A DNA stretch of 64,000 bases from the NCBI RefSeq assembly GCF_009867135.1, contig NZ_CP047226.1:1860001-1924000 (forward strand), given 5' to 3'. Numbering within the stretch: position 1 is the stretch's first letter; each line of letters opens with the position of its first letter. Below, one piece after another: positions 25,807 through 35,017 of this stretch. Source of the stretch: Moraxella osloensis. Its GTDB lineage: Bacteria > Pseudomonadota > Gammaproteobacteria > Pseudomonadales > Moraxellaceae. The notes under the pieces are model-generated. The model did not search any database, was not told the origin of the DNA, and was given only the letters and a program-made list of their open reading frames with translations. Made by a program: the position numbers and the translations under genes.

Positions 25807-26169
25807 TTAGATAAGTTTTGATAAGGCTTCAGCCGCACGCTTCATATCCAAGAACACCAGACCCAATTTGGCATTTGGTTTGGTCAAAATGGTCAATACT
25901 GCTTCTGTACCCGATGCCGACATAATCACATAGCCTTTTTCGCCTTGCACCATAACGCGCTCGATACTACCACGCGCTAGTTCTCGACCTGCACGGTCAC
26001 CGAGTGATAGCAGCGCGGCTGACATCGCACCGACACGGTCTTCATCAATGCCCGCTGGCAAGGCTGACGCAATCATCAAACCATCGGTTGAAATCAACGC
26101 AGAGGCTTCTACATCCGCTGAAGAACTGTTTAGGTCATTTAAGATTTGTTGGAACATATCGGTACGCAT
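25807..26169 (-). CDS. Roadblock/LC7-domain protein
   Basis: 120 aa (start at the ATG at 26169 with AAGG upstream; a TTG or longer frame to 26193 is possible). It is a single Roadblock/LC7 domain: SADVEASALISTDGLMIASALP near residues 18-38, then MSAALLSLGDRAGRELARGS and ERVMVQGEKGYVIMSASG, and a final strand plus helix. In bacteria such proteins often act as regulators or GAPs of small MglA-type GTPases. No GTPase gene is found nearby. It is first in the run Roadblock, PAS, PhnD-like on the same strand. Confidence 0.88.
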   Translation of the reverse strand: MRTDMFQQILNDLNSSSADVEASALISTDGLMIASALPAGIDEDRVGAMSAALLSLGDRAGRELARGSIERVMVQGEKGYVIMSASGTEAVLTILTKPNAKLGLVFLDMKRAAEALSKLI

Positions 26170-26647
26170 ATCAAGAACCTTTTTAGTAAACAAATTTAGA
26201 GGATTAGTGAAAAAATTTAGGGGTTAATGAACAAATTTACGGAGCAAAATAATCACAAGCTTGCACTCATCCAATCGGTATTAAACTCACTCGTCATTGT
26301 ACGGACATAGTGTAAAAATAATGGTGCAAAAATAATCGTATAAAAATGACCGTGCACAAATAGATGACACACGTTGTCCAGTGACGGTTTGATTAAGCGT
26401 GGCTCATGGGTGAGTGATGCAGGTTAATGATTCAACCGCTGTAGCGACTATTTAATCACAAGTTCATCGCAAGTGATTGTTACATAACGTTTTGTTGCGC
26501 ATATGATAACTGATTTGATGAAATTTTTACATTTTATTACAATACAATGAGACTGAAAAATTTTAGTGAGCGTCTGTGATATTCACATGATAAAAAAAGC
26601 CAAGGCGATGTCAGCTTGGCTTTTACAGTTAACTATAGTCGTAACGA
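26170..26647. other. Intergenic region between Roadblock gene and olsA-like gene
   Basis: No gene seen. It starts with loosely repeated AAATTTA-containing blocks (about 26190-26240) and ends with the terminator at 26595-26624. The Roadblock gene promoter is presumably here. Confidence 0.6.
26595..26624 (-). terminator. Terminator of the olsA-like gene
   Basis: Ten-bp stem AAAAGCCAAG / CTTGGCTTTT with a 10-base loop, followed on the minus strand by a T-run. Confidence 0.85.
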
Positions 26648-27526
26648 TTAAGGTTTTTTAGCGTGAAGCACTTGCCCATGCAAACGCGCCAGTCCATCCA
26701 CCATGCGCTGCTGCAAGATAGCGGTAATTTCATTTCGGGTTTTACCCGCAGGGTCAATGGCTGCTAATGGCAACACATACGCTTTGGCAGGGGGGTTATC
26801 AAGGACACGTTTGACGCTATCTATCAAGCTAATATCGCCATAATATGGAATGTTTTGGTCAAGTTCGCCATCTTGGTTGACATAGCAAATCACAATCGGT
26901 TGAATGAGCACTTGGCTGTCCATCGCAGACTGCAACAAATTGCCATAAATACGTTTAATCGCTGTGCCGTCTGTGGTCGTCGCTTCTGGGAAAAAAACCA
27001 CGGGTGAGCCTTGTGATAAAAACTCACGCATCTGCTCACTGATTTTGCTGGTATCGCCCGAACCGCGCTGGATAAATAAAGTGTGGGCGGTGGTCGCCAT
27101 CCAGCCAATCACCGGCCAATTCGCGATTTCCGCTTTAGACAAAAAGAAGGTCGGTACAATACTACCCACCACAGGGATATCTAGCCAAGAGATATGGTTG
27201 CTCGCCCATAACGCGTGATGCGTCGGTATTGGCTCAAGTGCAATCACCTCAATGCCTAACGCTTTGAGCGATTTTTTACAGAATTTTTGAATCAGTTGGA
27301 TGATTTGCTGATTATCGGGATTTGGTGTGTGGTTAATCTGCCACGCATAGCCAACCCCTGTTTGAATCGCTGCCATTAAATTCACAACGCGCTTGCTGCG
27401 TTGCCACTGGGTCGCCAAATTCTTTTTACTATAGGTAGCAGGTTGTCGCAGTTGTTTTGCTGTTTCGCTAAGTAGGCTGCTGATTCTCAGCGCTGATGGC
27501 GCGGTTTTACGGTTAGATTTTTGCAT
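26648..27526 (-). CDS. olsA: 1-acyl-glycerol-phosphate acyltransferase-like, probable OlsA
   Basis: 292-residue PlsC-family O-acyltransferase. The H-x4-D motif is NHISWLD (His111, Asp116), followed by FFLSKAEIANWPVIGW, LFIQRGSGD and the FFPEATTTDGTAIKR acceptor-binding motif. PlsC paralogues of this kind either make phosphatidic acid or, as OlsA, convert lyso-ornithine lipid to ornithine lipid. An OlsB-like gene lies directly upstream on the same strand, which favours the OlsA role; this is inference from context. The N-terminal 45 residues are basic and unusual in length. Confidence 0.7.
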   Translation of the reverse strand: MQKSNRKTAPSALRISSLLSETAKQLRQPATYSKKNLATQWQRSKRVVNLMAAIQTGVGYAWQINHTPNPDNQQIIQLIQKFCKKSLKALGIEVIALEPIPTHHALWASNHISWLDIPVVGSIVPTFFLSKAEIANWPVIGWMATTAHTLFIQRGSGDTSKISEQMREFLSQGSPVVFFPEATTTDGTAIKRIYGNLLQSAMDSQVLIQPIVICYVNQDGELDQNIPYYGDISLIDSVKRVLDNPPAKAYVLPLAAIDPAGKTRNEITAILQQRMVDGLARLHGQVLHAKKP

Positions 27527-27618
27527 AAGGTAAATATGTGAGTGAAAAATTGTGGAGGTAGTATAGCAAATTATTGGGCACAGGGCTTACTGCATCTGTT
27601 TGAGTTTTAACAATAACC

Positions 27619-27735
27619 CAATAGCAATCACTAAGTAACAATAACCGAGTAATAATAACCGAGTAGTAATCACTAAGTATCAATCACTAAGTATCAATCA
27701 CTAAGTATCAATCACTAAGTATCAATCACTCAATA
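27619..27735. repeat. Short tandem repeat array between olsB and olsA
   Basis: Two nested 14-bp arrays: an AATAACCGAGTAAT-type unit (about 27640-27668) and ATCACTAAGTATCA repeated four times (27668-27724), with partial copies on both sides. No dyad symmetry or spacer pattern, so it is not CRISPR. Confidence 0.9.
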
Positions 27736-27798
27736 ACAGTAACCAAACCCAGTTTATCTTGGTTAAGATTATCACCTTTGCCTTTATCAATAAACCCA

Positions 27799-28797
27799 TT
27801 AGTGCAAATAGTGCTGATAGCGCGGTTTGACTTGTTCAAACGGCAACCAAACAAACACATCGGCACAATCAAACTCAGGGTCATAACAAGCCGCTGCGCC
27901 AAGACTACAGCCCATTTTGACGTACATTTTTAACAGCGCTGGTAAGGCAAAATTTTGCGGATTCGCCAAGTCCACATCAGCCACTTGCGCCAAATCGAAA
28001 GCGGATAATTTGTCTTCTGGCAATTTACGGGTCACTTTGATATCTAGCTTGGTACTATCAAGCTGATGATTTAACCAGTTTTGCACGTTGCCCTCTTCTA
28101 TCGGAACTGAGGCACAGCCCATAAACGCATTGACATTGTAAGCTTTGGCGACTGCCGCGATGGATTCCCACAAATGATTAATCGTGGTAATACCGCGATA
28201 ATCTGGGTGCACACAGGTGCGTCCGATTTCTAGCACATTATACGGGTAATCATCGAGTAAGCGACCCAGTCTAAACTCATGCTCGCTATAAAAATGCCCA
28301 GCTTTTATCGCGCCGTTTTTATCGAATAAGCGGGTGGTTGCCACCGCGAGTGGTTGCCCAAAGCTATCTTGTTTGGTTTCGTCATACACCACCACATGGG
28401 TGCAATAATTATCAAAATCATCCCGATCTAGCGGCTGCTCCGAGCTTGGGTGAAATCCCGCAAAACTTACTGAAAACGCTTGGGTAAAGGTCAAAGTGCG
28501 TAGACGCTGGGCATTGAGTAAATGCTGCTCGGTTTGTGGCGAAAACTTATTCTCACTCACGTTAACCATCACTGACTTAAATAACGGGCGTTGGCGGGTA
28601 CTGGGGCGGCTAATCGTTGGCTTGACCAGCGGTGCTAGTGTCTCTACCACAGCCATATCAGCAAAATTATGTGCCAGCAACTGCGCTATCAACTGGGTAT
28701 TAAAAAGACTATCAACAGGATAAGTGGCGATATCTTCGTATAATTTGGCGCCGTTATTTTGTGCTACAAAATTAGTTTGTTCTACAAAATCAGTCAT
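27799..28797 (-). CDS. olsB: L-ornithine N-acyltransferase-like (OlsB) GNAT protein
   Basis: 332 aa. From about residue 80 it matches the OlsB/acyl-homoserine-lactone-synthase-like GNAT group: LRTLTFTQAFSVSFAG, then DRDDFDNYCTHVVVYDE, AVATTRLF, FYSEHEFRLGRLL, VLEIGRTCVHPDYRG and FMGCASVP. OlsB transfers a 3-hydroxy-acyl chain from ACP to ornithine, making lyso-ornithine lipid. The N-terminal 80 residues are extra and of unknown role. The PlsC-like gene follows on the same strand. Function is likely but rests on motif recall and gene pairing. Confidence 0.75.
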   Translation of the reverse strand: MTDFVEQTNFVAQNNGAKLYEDIATYPVDSLFNTQLIAQLLAHNFADMAVVETLAPLVKPTISRPSTRQRPLFKSVMVNVSENKFSPQTEQHLLNAQRLRTLTFTQAFSVSFAGFHPSSEQPLDRDDFDNYCTHVVVYDETKQDSFGQPLAVATTRLFDKNGAIKAGHFYSEHEFRLGRLLDDYPYNVLEIGRTCVHPDYRGITTINHLWESIAAVAKAYNVNAFMGCASVPIEEGNVQNWLNHQLDSTKLDIKVTRKLPEDKLSAFDLAQVADVDLANPQNFALPALLKMYVKMGCSLGAAACYDPEFDCADVFVWLPFEQVKPRYQHYLH

Positions 28798-29209
28798 CTT
28801 ACTGTTACCTATGGTGGTTTTTGCTATGGCATTAGCCAGCTGCTGAGCGAAAAATGCCTTAGCTTGTCACTGACTCATTCTCAACGCTACAAAGTCGCCA
28901 TCATCCGATTTGATAGTAGTCTGCATGAGGTCAGTATGCGTGACACCCGTGTCGTTTCAATGACGTTTTCATGGCAAAACCATGACCAAACCTGCGCCTT
29001 TACCCCCGTTTTAAGTTACTAATTGTAAATTTGATTAAAAGTTCTGCAAAAAAACCTTATATTGATATGCATAATCCATCTATCGTGTCTAGCGCTTTTC
29101 TAATGCGGCTATCGACTATTTAAGCGAATGTTTAACTTAATAGACTTAAATAGTAATAGTACACTTATAAATAGACACATTTTTACACTCACAACGAAAG
29201 GATAAATCA
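28798..29209. other. Intergenic region between olsB and hflX
   Basis: Divergent promoter region. A plus-strand frame reaches 29022 but overlaps the olsB start and has no ribosome site or known motif. No hfq gene (the usual hflX partner) is present. No clear hairpin was found. Confidence 0.55.
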
Positions 29210-30577
29210 TTGGAGTATTTTGAGCGTTATGAAGGTGGTGAAAAAGCCATCTTAGTCCATTTAAATATTACCCATCTCAATGACCCAGACGATTTGGAAG
29301 AATTTGAATTACTGGTGGATTCGGCAGGGGCACAAAAACAAGCCTTGGTCACAGGTACGCGGTCTAAGCCTGACGCCAAATACTTTGTGGGTACGGGTAA
29401 AGCTGAAGAAATCGGGGAACTTGTCAAACAATATGAGGCAGATATCGTCATTTTTAACCATAGTTTGACCCCATCGCAGGAACGTAATATTGAGCGTTTG
29501 GTACAGTGCCGTGTGCTTGATAGAACTGGGCTTATCTTGGATATTTTTGCCCAGCGTGCGCGAACGTATGAAGGTAAACTGCAAGTTGAACTTGCCCAGC
29601 TTAATCACTTAGCGACTCGCTTGGTACGCGGCTGGACGCACTTGGAGCGCCAAAAAGGCGGTATTGGTCTGCGCGGTCCCGGCGAAACCCAGCTTGAAAC
29701 CGATAGACGCTTGTTACAGGTGCGTGTCGGGCAGCTCAAAGCCAAGCTTGATAAGGTCAAACAAACCCGCGCGCAAGGTCGTGCCAAACGCCAAAAATCC
29801 TCGGTGCCGACAATTTCATTGGTCGGTTATACCAATGCGGGTAAATCAACCTTGTTTAATACTCTGACCCATGAAAATATCTATGCCGCCAATCAGCTAT
29901 TTGCGACGCTTGACCCGACGCTACGGAGTGTGTCATGGTCGGGCGTGGGTAAGGTGGTACTTGTCGACACGGTCGGTTTTGTCCGTCATTTGCCGCATGA
30001 GCTAGTGGAAGCTTTCCATGCCACGCTAGAAGAAACCTTAGAGGCAGATTTGTTGCTGCATGTCATTGATAGTCACCGTGAAGACATGCATGAGCAAATC
30101 GCGGCAGTACAATCCGTGTTAGCGGAAATTGATAATCAAGTACCTGTGCTAAATGTGTTTAATAAAATTGACCTCACAGGTGAGCCGCCGCATATCGGTT
30201 ATAGTGATAAAGCCAAGCCCAATCGGGTGTATGTCTCTGCCCATGAGCAATTAGGAATTGAGCAACTTACCCTTGCCGTGCAGCAGTTATTGGTGGGTCA
30301 ATTACAGCGGTTTGAATTAACCTTGCCGGCCAATTTTGGACAATTGCAACACGAACTGCATAAGTTAGAAGTGATTGAAGACCTCAGCTATGATGAAACA
30401 GGTCAAACCAAACTCATTGCTATGATGTCGGTGGACAAGCTTAAGCAGTTGTTGGGTGAATTTGGTATCGCACCTGAAGAAGTGTTGTCGCAAGCACAAG
30501 CCAAACTGCTTGCGCCAGTGCTTGAGCCATTTGAACAATTACTACAGCAGCCATTAGATACCGCCCACGAGACATAA
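29210..30577 (+). CDS. hflX: Ribosome-associated GTPase HflX
   Basis: Heat-shock GTPase that splits stalled ribosomes. 455 aa, starting with TTG at 29210, which has AAAGGA 8 bases upstream and gives the family start MEYFERYEGGEKAILVHL; no ATG fits. N-terminal HflX domain (LVRGWTHLERQKGGIGLRG, then GPGETQLETDRR), G1 GYTNAGKSTL, G3 DTVGFVRHLP and G4 NKID. It is not next to hfq as in enterobacteria. It ends at a strong terminator. Confidence 0.96.
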   Translation: MEYFERYEGGEKAILVHLNITHLNDPDDLEEFELLVDSAGAQKQALVTGTRSKPDAKYFVGTGKAEEIGELVKQYEADIVIFNHSLTPSQERNIERLVQCRVLDRTGLILDIFAQRARTYEGKLQVELAQLNHLATRLVRGWTHLERQKGGIGLRGPGETQLETDRRLLQVRVGQLKAKLDKVKQTRAQGRAKRQKSSVPTISLVGYTNAGKSTLFNTLTHENIYAANQLFATLDPTLRSVSWSGVGKVVLVDTVGFVRHLPHELVEAFHATLEETLEADLLLHVIDSHREDMHEQIAAVQSVLAEIDNQVPVLNVFNKIDLTGEPPHIGYSDKAKPNRVYVSAHEQLGIEQLTLAVQQLLVGQLQRFELTLPANFGQLQHELHKLEVIEDLSYDETGQTKLIAMMSVDKLKQLLGEFGIAPEEVLSQAQAKLLAPVLEPFEQLLQQPLDTAHET

Positions 30578-30610
30578 ATTGTTAGCTATTTAACAATATA
30601 ATAATAGTAG

Positions 30611-30647
30611 ACCTGCATCAAAATTTAAGTTGGTGCAGGTTTTTTTT
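30611..30647 (+). terminator. Terminator of hflX
   Basis: Eleven-bp stem ACCTGCATCAA / TTGGTGCAGGT (one G-T pair) with an 8-base loop, followed by seven T. Confidence 0.88.
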
Positions 30648-31341
30648 GGCTGAATAAATGACCATACCACGCGATAGACTGCGCTTATTGACCACAAGTT
30701 GATTAAAACTTAAAAATATATTCGTCAATTTGTCATTCTTTTGTCATGTCGCCCATTACGCTATCAGATTTTTTTCAGTTATTTTGGGGGTTATTTGAGT
30801 TTATTTTTTATCAATATCAAATATTTAGGTTATTTTCCCCAATTTATGTGGATAACCATGTGGATAACTTCTGACTTGACAACAATAAACCGCATATCAC
30901 TATAGGTTATGTCTAAATTGGTTATTTTTTAACCAATTATTTTAGTTATATAAATCATAGAGTTATAGTTTTTTGCAAAGTGCAAGCAAAAAATTTTACT
31001 TTTTTTTTAAGTTTTAAGGCTTGAAAAATTGATAGCTTTTATGGCTAAAAATTTTGAACCCTTGTTTTTCTAATCCGTAGTATCCAACCGAAAAGGTCAA
31101 CAAGTTGTTTGGCAATTTATTCCCTTTTTCCCCTTATCTGATTTTTTGTAAACTTTAACCAGTTTTTGACAGATTTATGGTATATTTCATGCCAATTGTT
31201 TTATAATATTGTTATCAAATGTCATTGAAACATAACGAATTTTATCTTTTTATGTCAGTTTAAAACGTTACGCTCACCTCAAATTCTATAGTCATGTGCT
31301 TTACCGTGACGTATTGTCAAAAATTTTACATAGGTATATTT
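30648..31341. other. Long AT-rich intergenic region with two DnaA-box sequences
   Basis: Nearly 700 bp without a gene. It holds two perfect TGTGGATAA boxes (30847-30855 and 30859-30867), a 9-bp hairpin AATTGGTTA / TAACCAATT (30916-30938) and TTTTTTGC / GCAAAAAA around 30969-30993, then AT-rich DNA up to the transglycosylase start. Presumably it includes that gene's promoter. Confidence 0.6.
30847..30867 (-). promoter_or_regulatory. Two consensus DnaA boxes, 12 bp apart
   Basis: TTATCCACA read on the minus strand, twice, same orientation. The pair is part of a 12-bp tandem block (ATGTGGATAAC), so it may have arisen by duplication. dnaA and dnaN are not in the window. Binding is inferred only from the consensus. 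Confidence 0.5.
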
Positions 31342-32106
31342 ATGGTCTTGTTTGCAAAGAAACCTCGCCTAGCCTATTTGCTATCGGCTTCCCTATTGTC
31401 ATTGGGTGGTTTGGCAAGTATGGATGCAGCGAACGCTGGCAATATGTATGTGTTTAAAGATAGCAAGGGTCAGGTACTGCTGACCAATGTAGTCAGCAAC
31501 AACCGCCCTGCGGGGAATAATTTCCAAAATTTTACCAAAACAGTCAAAGTGACTTATTACGCGGATACCAATGTGCATAGTTATAGCAATTGGGGCGCCA
31601 ATGAAGCTGCCGTACCTGCCAGTGCACGTGGCAGCAAGAATAGCTACGATAGCATGATTGTGGCTTCTGCGCTGCGTCATGGTGTCGACCCTGCATTGAT
31701 GAAAGCCATGATGCATACTGAATCAGGTTTTAATCCCAACGCACGCTCACCTGTGGGGGCACAGGGGTTAATGCAATTAATGCCTGCGACAGCTAGGCGG
31801 TTTGGTGTGTATAACGCTTGGAACCCTGCCGAGAACATCGAAGGCGCGGCAAAATATTTGAAATTCTTACAAAACCGTTTTGGTAATGTTCAGCATGTGA
31901 TAGCGAGCTATAATGCCGGTGAAGGCAACGTCAGTAAATACGGCGGTATTCCCCCATTTCGTGAAACCCGTGACTACGTACAACGGGTGTTAAGCCGCTA
32001 TAACAACCTATATCGCAATGACCCCAACCTGCGCTCTGGTACTAGCAGCAATGGCTTTCAAAATGTTAGCTATAATTCATCAAATCCTTATACGATTATC
32101 CGCTAA
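31342..32106 (+). CDS. Lytic murein transglycosylase (SLT domain) with DUF4124-like N terminus
   Basis: 254 aa from the ATG at 31342 (AGG 8 bases upstream). Signal peptide to about residue 33 (AANAG), then a DUF4124-like segment NMYVFKDSKGQVLLTNV, a linker and a C-terminal SLT domain. Catalytic Glu127 is in MMHTESGFNPNARS, followed by GAQGLMQLMPATARRFGV and IASYNAGEGNVSKYGG. It cleaves the MurNAc-GlcNAc bond, forming 1,6-anhydro ends, in the periplasm. A shorter relative of the Slt70 at 36118. It ends in a repeat-derived terminator. Confidence 0.92.
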   Translation: MVLFAKKPRLAYLLSASLLSLGGLASMDAANAGNMYVFKDSKGQVLLTNVVSNNRPAGNNFQNFTKTVKVTYYADTNVHSYSNWGANEAAVPASARGSKNSYDSMIVASALRHGVDPALMKAMMHTESGFNPNARSPVGAQGLMQLMPATARRFGVYNAWNPAENIEGAAKYLKFLQNRFGNVQHVIASYNAGEGNVSKYGGIPPFRETRDYVQRVLSRYNNLYRNDPNLRSGTSSNGFQNVSYNSSNPYTIIR

Positions 32107-32120
32107 CAAACGTGTCTATA

Positions 32121-32162
32121 AGCCCAAAACCAGAAGCCCAAAACCAGAAGCCCAAAGCCAGT
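32121..32162. repeat. Three tandem 14-bp units leading into a terminator
   Basis: AGCCCAAAACCAGA twice, then AGCCCAAAGCCAGT; the third unit contains the left arm of the terminator hairpin. Confidence 0.9.
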
Positions 32163-32181
32163 TTAATACTGGCTTTTTTTA
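32154..32181 (+). terminator. Terminator of the SLT gene
   Basis: Nine-bp stem AAAGCCAGT / ACTGGCTTT with a 5-base loop followed by further T. Confidence 0.85.
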
Positions 32182-32304
32182 TGTTACAAATTTATGCTAC
32201 CTTTCCCTTTAATTTGTTGCATTAAACGCTATTATACTAAATATCATAGTCAACTTATTTTTGATAAGTATATTTAATCGTTTGATTGTCTTTAGGAAAC
32301 CGTC

Positions 32305-33195
32305 ATGTTACGAATTGGCTTATTTCTTTTAACTAACCTAGCGGTGATGGTGGTGTTTGGTATCGTCATGAACGTCATCGCCCCAATGCTAGGGTTCAAT
32401 TTGGGCGGCACAGGCACGACTAGCCTGCTGGTGATGTGTTTCATCTACGGTATGATAGGGTCTTTTGTATCGCTGTTGATGTCAAAATGGTTGGCAAAAC
32501 GCTCCACAGGTACGCAAGTCATTGAACGGCCTGCTACCCAGTTGGAGGTTTGGTTGGTCGAAACGGTTCGCCGTTTGGCGCAAAACGTCAATATTGATAT
32601 GCCAGAAGTGGGTATCTTTGATAATCCATCACCCAATGCCTTTGCGACAGGTTGGAATAAAAACAAAGCTTTGGTTGCGGTATCGACTGGGCTACTACAA
32701 TCGATGAACCAAGAAGAAGTCGAAGCGGTACTTGCCCATGAAATTGGTCACGTTGCCAATGGTGATATGGTGACCTTAGCGCTTGTTCAAGGTGTGGTTA
32801 ACAGCTTTGTGATGTTCTTTGCGCGTATTGTGGGTTTATTTGTAGATCAGGCGGTCTTTAAAAACGAGAGCAATTCACCTGGCATGGGCTATTACATTAC
32901 CAGTATGGTATTAGATATTGTGTTTGGTATTGCTGCACAAGCAGTGGTCATGTGGTTCTCTCGTTACCGTGAATACCGTGCTGATGAAGCGGGGGCGCGT
33001 TTGGCGGGTAAATACAACATGATTGCTGCGCTTGAAGCATTAAAACCTGCCAGCCAGCATCCTGACTATATGCCACAAGGCATGAAAGCCTTTGCGATTA
33101 ATGAAGGTAAAGGGGGCTTTAGTTTTGCGCAGTTATTTGCCAGCCACCCTTCCCTTGATGACCGTATTGCCCATTTACAAAAATTGGCTCCGTAA
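32305..33195 (+). CDS. htpX: Membrane zinc protease HtpX
   Basis: Inner-membrane stress protease that degrades misfolded membrane proteins. 296 aa with two N-terminal helices (about 4-27 and 38-60), zinc motif HEIGH (His145, Glu146, His149), two further helices and the third ligand region [13 protein letters not shown]. Start at the ATG at 32305 with AGGAAA upstream. Closed by a bidirectional terminator. Confidence 0.95.
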   Translation: MLRIGLFLLTNLAVMVVFGIVMNVIAPMLGFNLGGTGTTSLLVMCFIYGMIGSFVSLLMSKWLAKRSTGTQVIERPATQLEVWLVETVRRLAQNVNIDMPEVGIFDNPSPNAFATGWNKNKALVAVSTGLLQSMNQEEVEAVLAHEIGHVANGDMVTLALVQGVVNSFVMFFARIVGLFVDQAVFKNESNSPGMGYYITSMVLDIVFGIAAQAVVMWFSRYREYRADEAGARLAGKYNMIAALEALKPASQHPDYMPQGMKAFAINEGKGGFSFAQLFASHPSLDDRIAHLQKLAP

Positions 33196-33223
33196 TTATT
33201 TTGACCACTTGTTTTAACAATGT

Positions 33224-33252
33224 AAAAAACCCAATCAGTGATTGGGTTTTTT
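33224..33252. terminator. Bidirectional terminator between htpX and the DUF2789 gene
   Basis: Thirteen-bp stem AAAAAACCCAATC / GATTGGGTTTTTT with a 3-base loop. Confidence 0.93.
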
Positions 33253-33302
33253 AGTTAGTTTTTAATACATTTAGAAAATACCTTTGACAGTATTAAAAGG
33301 AC

Positions 33303-33566
33303 TTATTTAGCCAGTTTTTGTGCATCCATGGCATCTTTGTGTAGACGGGTGTTGAGCTCATCGATGATTTCAATCCAACCCGCATCTGCACGGTATTCGT
33401 CTTTTAAAAATTTACGTTGACTGTCACTCCAAAAAGGCGCATCGCTCAGCTCGAGTGATTGCGGCAATTGATTTTCTTGAATAAATTGTTCAACCGCGGC
33501 ATCATCGCCATCCATACCCATTTGCTCAAACAACATATTAATGTTTCTTTCGCCATCTGTCATCAT
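33303..33566 (-). CDS. DUF2789 family protein
   Basis: 87-residue acidic cytosolic protein of unknown function, found in Acinetobacter, Pseudomonas and relatives. Family pattern: INMLFEQMGMDGDDAAVEQF near the start, then LELSDAPFWSDSQRKFLKDE and AGWIEIIDELNTRL. Start ATG at 33566 (AGGAGAACT upstream on the minus strand supports it; an adjacent second ATG is also possible). Single-gene unit. Confidence 0.8.
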   Translation of the reverse strand: MMTDGERNINMLFEQMGMDGDDAAVEQFIQENQLPQSLELSDAPFWSDSQRKFLKDEYRADAGWIEIIDELNTRLHKDAMDAQKLAK

Positions 33567-33745
33567 TGTAGTTCTCCTAGTACTCTAAAAAGTATCAATG
33601 GTTATTGTAATATCATTATTGTTTAGCACTAATTTTATTCAAAATTATCAAAAAAGTGCCATGGGTTATTCTTACCGTTAGACCATTGTAGCCAAAATTG
33701 AGTAAAAAAAATGTGATTTGATTGTATAGTGTGGTTATTTCATGT

Positions 33746-33777
33746 AAAAAAACCAGCCTAATGAGACTGGTTTTTTT
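33746..33777. terminator. Terminator of mdh
   Basis: AAAAAAACCAG / CTGGTTTTTTT stem with a 10-base loop; the minus-strand T-run closes mdh. Confidence 0.85.
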
Positions 33778-33801
33778 TTCGGTTAAAATATTCTAACCTA
33801 A

Positions 33802-34788
33802 TTAGTTAGGAAGTAAGTGGCTTACTGCATCACGCTCTTCAGCCAATTCAGTTTCGGTGGCTTTCATTTTTTCTTGTGAGAAAGCCGATGAAACGTCTAG
33901 CCCTTCAACGATTTTCCAATCACCATTTTGGCAAGTACATGGGAATGAATAGATAAGACCTTTTTGGATACCGTATTCACCATTTGAGTAAACACCCATA
34001 GATACCCAATCATTCTCGTCAGTGCCTAGTGCCCATGAACGAATGTGAGCAATGGCAGCGTTTGCCGCAGATGCCGCTGATGAGGCACCACGTGCTTTAA
34101 TGATGGCAGCACCACGTTGTTGTACGTTAGGGATATAAGTACCTTCGTACCAGTCACGTTGTACTTGATCTAGGGCAGATTGACCTTTTACAGTCGTGAA
34201 GGTCAAATCTGGGTACTGGGTTGAAGAGTGGTTACCCCAAATGATCATTTTTTTGATGTCATTTACGGTAGTTTCAGTTTCTTCAGCCAATTGCGCCATA
34301 CCACGGTTATGGTCAAGACGTGTCATCGCTGTAAAGTTACGTGGATCTAGGTCTGGGGCATTACGCTGTGCGATTAAGGCATTGGTGTTGGCTGGGTTAC
34401 CCACAACCAATACTTTGACAGTACGGCTAGCGTTGTCATTTAACGCTTTACCTTGTGCAGAGAAGATGGCGGCGTTGGCTTCGAGCAAATCTTTACGCTC
34501 CATGCCTGGGCCACGAGGACGGGCACCTACCAGTAGGGCATAGTCCGCATCTTTGAACGCAACGTTAGCGTCGTCGGTTTGTACGACGCCCGCTAGCAAT
34601 GGGAATGCACAATCTTCAAGTTCCATTACCACACCTTTTAAGGCTTCTAAAGCTGGCGTGATTTCTAATAATTGTAAAATGACAGGTTGGTCTTTACCTA
34701 ACATATCACCCGATGCGATACGAAATAATAATGAATAACTGATTTGACCAGCAGCACCAGTCACCGCAACACGAACAGGCTGTTTCAT
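33802..34788 (-). CDS. mdh: Malate dehydrogenase
   Basis: TCA-cycle oxidation of malate to oxaloacetate with NAD. 328 aa of the type-2, cytosolic-like group. N-terminal NAD fold [21 protein letters not shown], substrate Arg residues in [37 protein letters not shown] and the catalytic His in [12 protein letters not shown]. Start ATG at 34788 with GAAAGCTCC-type spacing upstream. Monocistronic with its own terminator. Confidence 0.96.
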   Translation of the reverse strand: MKQPVRVAVTGAAGQISYSLLFRIASGDMLGKDQPVILQLLEITPALEALKGVVMELEDCAFPLLAGVVQTDDANVAFKDADYALLVGARPRGPGMERKDLLEANAAIFSAQGKALNDNASRTVKVLVVGNPANTNALIAQRNAPDLDPRNFTAMTRLDHNRGMAQLAEETETTVNDIKKMIIWGNHSSTQYPDLTFTTVKGQSALDQVQRDWYEGTYIPNVQQRGAAIIKARGASSAASAANAAIAHIRSWALGTDENDWVSMGVYSNGEYGIQKGLIYSFPCTCQNGDWKIVEGLDVSSAFSQEKMKATETELAEERDAVSHLLPN

Positions 34789-35017
34789 TGAAAGCTCCTA
34801 TTATGAGATAAGTACAAGATCCTTTGCAAATGCAAAGCAGTGAAAAAAGCAGAAAAAGTTGTCTAAAAAAGCTTGCCTAGTTTATCACTTGCCACCACCA
34901 AAGACCATAAATTTATGGGGTCAATTGGCGAGTTACCTAGACAATGATAGGTTTCACACCGTCAAACACCAAGATAGAAAATGCTTAAACCTAAGCAAAA
35001 ATTGATACCGCCATCCC

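Noticed and set aside
27619..27735. Possible CRISPR array
   Set aside because: Units are 14 bp, contiguous, with no spacers; it is a simple tandem repeat.
28759..29022. Plus-strand 87-codon frame upstream of hflX
   Set aside because: It overlaps the olsB start on the other strand, has no ribosome site and no recognisable motif.
30847..30867. Chromosomal origin of replication
   Set aside because: Only two DnaA boxes and no dnaA, dnaN, gyrB or rpmH nearby; kept only as a possible DnaA-binding site.
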